From positions 1 to 8,495 of the forward strand of contig CAMUNZ010000046.1 in NCBI GenBank assembly GCA_947090385.1: a stretch of DNA of 8,495 nt. The letters are read 5' to 3'. Made by a program: the position numbers and the translations under genes. Within the stretch, counting starts at the first letter, position 1; each line of letters begins with the position of its first letter. Under the pieces are notes generated by a model, which saw only the letters and a list, made by a program, of their open reading frames with translations, ran no database searches and was not told the DNA's origin. Origin of the DNA: an uncultured Campylobacter sp. Lineage in GTDB: Bacteria > Campylobacterota > Campylobacteria > Campylobacterales > Campylobacteraceae. Shown here piece by piece: positions 6,285 through 8,495 of the stretch.

Positions 6285-6862
6285 TTAAAAACGTTTTAAA
6301 CTTTTATCAAATTCTTTGAAATTTGGCATAAATTTTTCTATAAAATCATAAAAATTTTTACTATGATTTGGATATTTTAAATGCGAAATTTCATGCAAAA
6401 CTACATAGGAAATTTCGTTTAAATTTCTGCTTGCAAGTTTGTAAGAAAAATTTATTTTAAAATTTTATTTTGGAATTTAATCAAATTTTCACTATTTTTT
6501 GCAAAAATTTTAAAATTTAGCCGATTTTGTTTAAATAAATTTATATCAAAATTTTCAAAATCAAACTCGCAAGAATTGCAAATTATCTTTTCTTTTAAAC
6601 TTTCATCAAATTTTATATCAGATAAAATTCCAAAAAAAATTATTTTATCTTTTGGAATTTGCGGAATTTTTGCAAGAATATTTTTTATCCAAATTTTGTT
6701 ATTTTGTATAAAATTTATGGCTTGATTTTTACTAAAATTTTGCGGCAAAGATGCCGAAATTTCGCCCATTTTTGAAATTTTAAGTCTAGCAAATTTTACT
6801 TTTTTGTATGAAATTTTTACAGAAAATTCGCCAAAATTTACACAACTCGTTTTGTTTGCCAT
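6285..6862 (-). pseudogene. YgjP-like zinc metallopeptidase (DUF45), frameshifted and lacking the WGSC motif
   Basis: The first frame (6862 down to 6452) encodes 136 residues with the usual YgjP N-terminus (SVKISYKKVKFARLKISKMG, SASLP, NKIWIKNIL) and then stops at TAA. A second frame continues from KINFSYKLASRNLNEISYVV to the zinc-binding HEISH (6381-6395), then LKYPNHSKNFYDFIEKF, and stops at 6285. One extra base in the A4 run (plus-strand T4, 6455-6458) would join the two frames into about 192 residues. The family also has a conserved Trp-Gly-Ser-Cys motif just before the INFSYKL strand, and no equivalent is present here. The join sits between two near-identical AT-rich words. This suggests a deletion of some tens of bases rather than the loss of one base. 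The gene overlaps the end of the MATE gene by 25 nt and was probably co-transcribed with it. The family's cellular role is poorly known. Confidence 0.8.
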
Positions 6863-8162
6863 TTTCTACTAATCCAGCGAAATAAATTTGCAAATCCTCT
6901 TAAACTTTCATCACAACAAAATCCAATCCAAATTCCAACAACTCCAAGCCCAAAATGAATTCCGCATAAATATCCGATAGGAAGACCGATACAAAACATA
7001 AAAATCATGCCCATATACATAGGAAATTTCGCATCTCCAGTGGCTCTTAGAGCATTTACCATAATTATATTTAGAGTTCTAACAATCTCTAAAATCACAG
7101 AAAGATAAAAAATTGGCTCCATTATAGCACGAGTTGCGCCTTTTAAATTTAGCAAATCCATTACAGTTTCACGCGAGAAAAATATGATCAAAACAACGCA
7201 AAAAGTAATTATAAGTGATAAATAAAGACTTTTAAAAGTTCGATTGTAAGCACCTGTAAATTTTCTCGCACCGATCAAATGACCGACAATAATCTCATTT
7301 GCCATAGATATCGCAGAACAACCCAAAAATATCAAACTTGAAATTTGAAAATATATAGAATGAATACTTAGCGCATTTGATCCCATCGTGCCAACAAAAG
7401 CAAAAGCAATTAAATATTGCACCATCCAAAGGACATTTTCACCAGCCGCCGGAATACCGATTGAAAGAATTTTTTTAAGTACATCGGGTGAAAAAGTAAA
7501 TAACAATTTAAAATAAAATTTAATTTTTGCAATATAAATCAAAGTAAAAAACAGAGCAAAAAAGCCAAACATTCTACCTATAATAACGCTAATAGCAACA
7601 CCTTCAAGCCCTAAAACAGGAAAACCAAAAAATCCAAACAAAACAAAAGAATTTATAACAAGTGTGATTAAATTCATAAATCCACCGATTACCATCACGG
7701 CAAATGCATGATTATAAACCCTTAAAACAGCCGATAAAACGATAGCGATACAATCAAGCATCATAGCAATACATAAAATTTTAAGATAATTATAAGCTTC
7801 ATCGATTATATCTGCTGGAACTTTTAAAATTTCAAGCGCAAATTTTGCATTTGTTGCTATCAAAAATGAACAAACAAATCCTAAAAGTGTATTAAATGTT
7901 ATACTAATATGCAGAGATTTTAAAGCAAGCTGTCTATTTTTAACTCCTAAACTTTGTGCTATAACAACTGAACAACCGACACTTAAAAAACTAAAGATTG
8001 TTATAAAAAATATCATTATTTGATTACCAGCCGCCATTGCGCCGACTAATTTTACACTATAATGAGTTACCATGATTGTGTTTATAATGACAGTTGCGAA
8101 ACGAAGCAACATGTCAAAAATATAGGGACAACTAAACGTTTAAGCGATAGATCTATTATCAT
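6838..8162 (-). CDS. MATE family multidrug efflux transporter, frameshifted near its N-terminus
   Basis: The main open frame (8112 down to 6838) encodes 424 residues of a multi-span membrane protein with the MATE pattern: AAGNQIMIFFITIFSFLSVGCS, VIAQSLGVKNRQ, the mid-protein SIGIPAAGENVLWMVQYL and NEIIVGHLIGARKFTGA. MATE proteins export cationic drugs or dyes in exchange for Na+ or H+; the substrate cannot be told. The natural start is most likely the ATG at 8162, which has AAAGG 5 nt upstream and encodes MIIDLSLKRLVVPIF. The usual continuation FDMLLRFATVIIN follows only after a one-base shift. Adding one base to the T5 run (plus-strand A5, 8116-8120) gives VVPIFFDMLLRF and a 441-residue protein. 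The internal ATG at 8112 has no visible ribosome binding site and would lose part of the first helix. The lesion may be a sequencing error, a phase-variable tract or a real mutation. Confidence 0.85.
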
Positions 8163-8174
8163 AAAAGCCTTTCG

Positions 8175-8188
8175 ATTTTGCGCAAAAT
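8175..8188. promoter_or_regulatory. 14-nt perfect palindrome in the MATE gene leader
   Basis: ATTTTGCGCAAAAT is its own reverse complement. It lies 12 nt upstream of the MATE start codon and downstream of the probable -10 box. It could be an operator for a local or distant repressor of efflux, but no regulator gene is in the window and the motif was not matched to a known one. Confidence 0.3.
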
Positions 8189-8203
8189 TGTGTGGAATTT
8201 AAC

Positions 8204-8209
8204 TTTATA
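8204..8209 (-). promoter_or_regulatory. Possible -10 box for the MATE gene
   Basis: TATAAA on the minus strand (context AAATTATAAAG) lies 41 nt upstream of the ATG at 8162, which would give a leader of about 35 nt. It lies between that gene and the terminator of the gene upstream, which supports a separate transcript. Confidence 0.4.
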
Positions 8210-8217
8210 ATTTAATT

Positions 8218-8247
8218 AAAAAATCCTAGAAAAAACTAGGATTTTTT
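8218..8247 (-). terminator. Rho-independent terminator of the coiled-coil gene
   Basis: A perfect 12-bp inverted repeat (AAAAAATCCTAG and CTAGGATTTTTT) with a 6-nt loop begins 3 nt beyond the stop codon of the minus-strand gene. On the minus strand it ends in T6 after a CTAGGA stem, the standard layout. The stem has T runs on both strands, but no plus-strand gene leads into it. Confidence 0.85.
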
Positions 8248-8250
8248 AAT

Positions 8251-8495
8251 TTAAAAACGTCTGAAATTAGGTCTATTTTTACTATTTTGTTTTAAAATAT
8301 CATCAAGTTCTTTTTTCATAGTAGATAAAAATTCACTTTGTTGTTTTTGAATATCTACTAAATTTTTCATGATATCACTTAATCCATTGATTTTATTTGA
8401 TAAAGAATCGACTTTTAAACTTATTTGTGCAAAATCAGCCTTTGAGTTATCTTGCTTTTCTAAATTTTTAACATTTGCATCCAAATTTACAAATT
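8251..8495 (-). CDS. Coiled-coil hypothetical protein, 5' end outside the window
   Basis: The frame stays open to the right edge of the window (codons for Phe-Val-Asn-Leu precede the Asp-Ala-Asn stretch), so this is the C-terminal part of a longer protein. A TTG at 8484 could start a 77-residue product, but no ribosome binding site supports it. The visible 81 residues are hydrophilic, with leucine, isoleucine and methionine at heptad-like spacing (ISLKVDSLSNKINGLSDIM, LVDIQKQQ, FLSTMKKELDDIL), indicating an alpha-helical coiled coil. The tail is basic (KNRPNFRRF). No membrane segment is visible. I do not recognise the family. It ends in TAA directly before a terminator. Confidence 0.75.
   Translation of the reverse strand, partial: FVNLDANVKNLEKQDNSKADFAQISLKVDSLSNKINGLSDIMKNLVDIQKQQSEFLSTMKKELDDILKQNSKNRPNFRRF

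Noticed and set aside
6287..6300. The AAAACGTTTT palindrome between xerH and the ygjP-like gene as a terminator or recombination site
   Set aside because: It is short, has no GC-rich stem and encodes the last residues of the ygjP-like protein. Such words arise easily in this AT-rich sequence.

Overview
The window looks like a chromosomal segment of a low-GC member of the Campylobacterales, most likely Campylobacter or a close relative. Three things suggest this: Campylobacter-type ribosomal proteins and RNA polymerase alpha, a XerH-type single-chain recombinase, and an alpha operon that stands apart from the rest of the ribosomal-protein supercluster (no secY or map beside infA). The species cannot be named from the sequence.

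Layout. Bases 1-1266 (+) encode a HemN/HemW-type radical SAM protein. It converges on the alpha operon, and the two share a bidirectional terminator at 1271-1300. The operon is read on the minus strand from about 4.3 kb down to 1.3 kb: rpmJ, rpsM, rpsK, rpsD, rpoA, rplQ. A leader of about 140 nt with a 12-bp hairpin precedes it, and infA lies upstream with its own probable promoter. Divergent from infA on the plus strand are a 39-codon candidate small gene, a 95-residue exported protein with an internal repeat, and xerH. Converging on xerH from the minus strand are a broken YgjP-type metallopeptidase gene and a MATE efflux transporter gene with a frameshift near its start. The right edge holds the 3' end of a coiled-coil gene followed by a clear hairpin terminator.

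The striking feature is that four genes carry lesions while their neighbours look perfect. rpoA has an in-frame TGA at codon 180. rpsK lacks 17 codons covering the conserved GPGSGRE loop of S11. The ygjP-like gene is frameshifted and lacks its WGSC motif. The MATE gene has lost one base in a T tract. rpoA and rpsK are normally indispensable, so either the consensus sequence is wrong at several points, or this is a decaying copy, or the cell tolerates unusual versions of core proteins. Read-level evidence would decide this. No new defence or mobile system is visible: there is no CRISPR array, tRNA, rRNA or insertion sequence.
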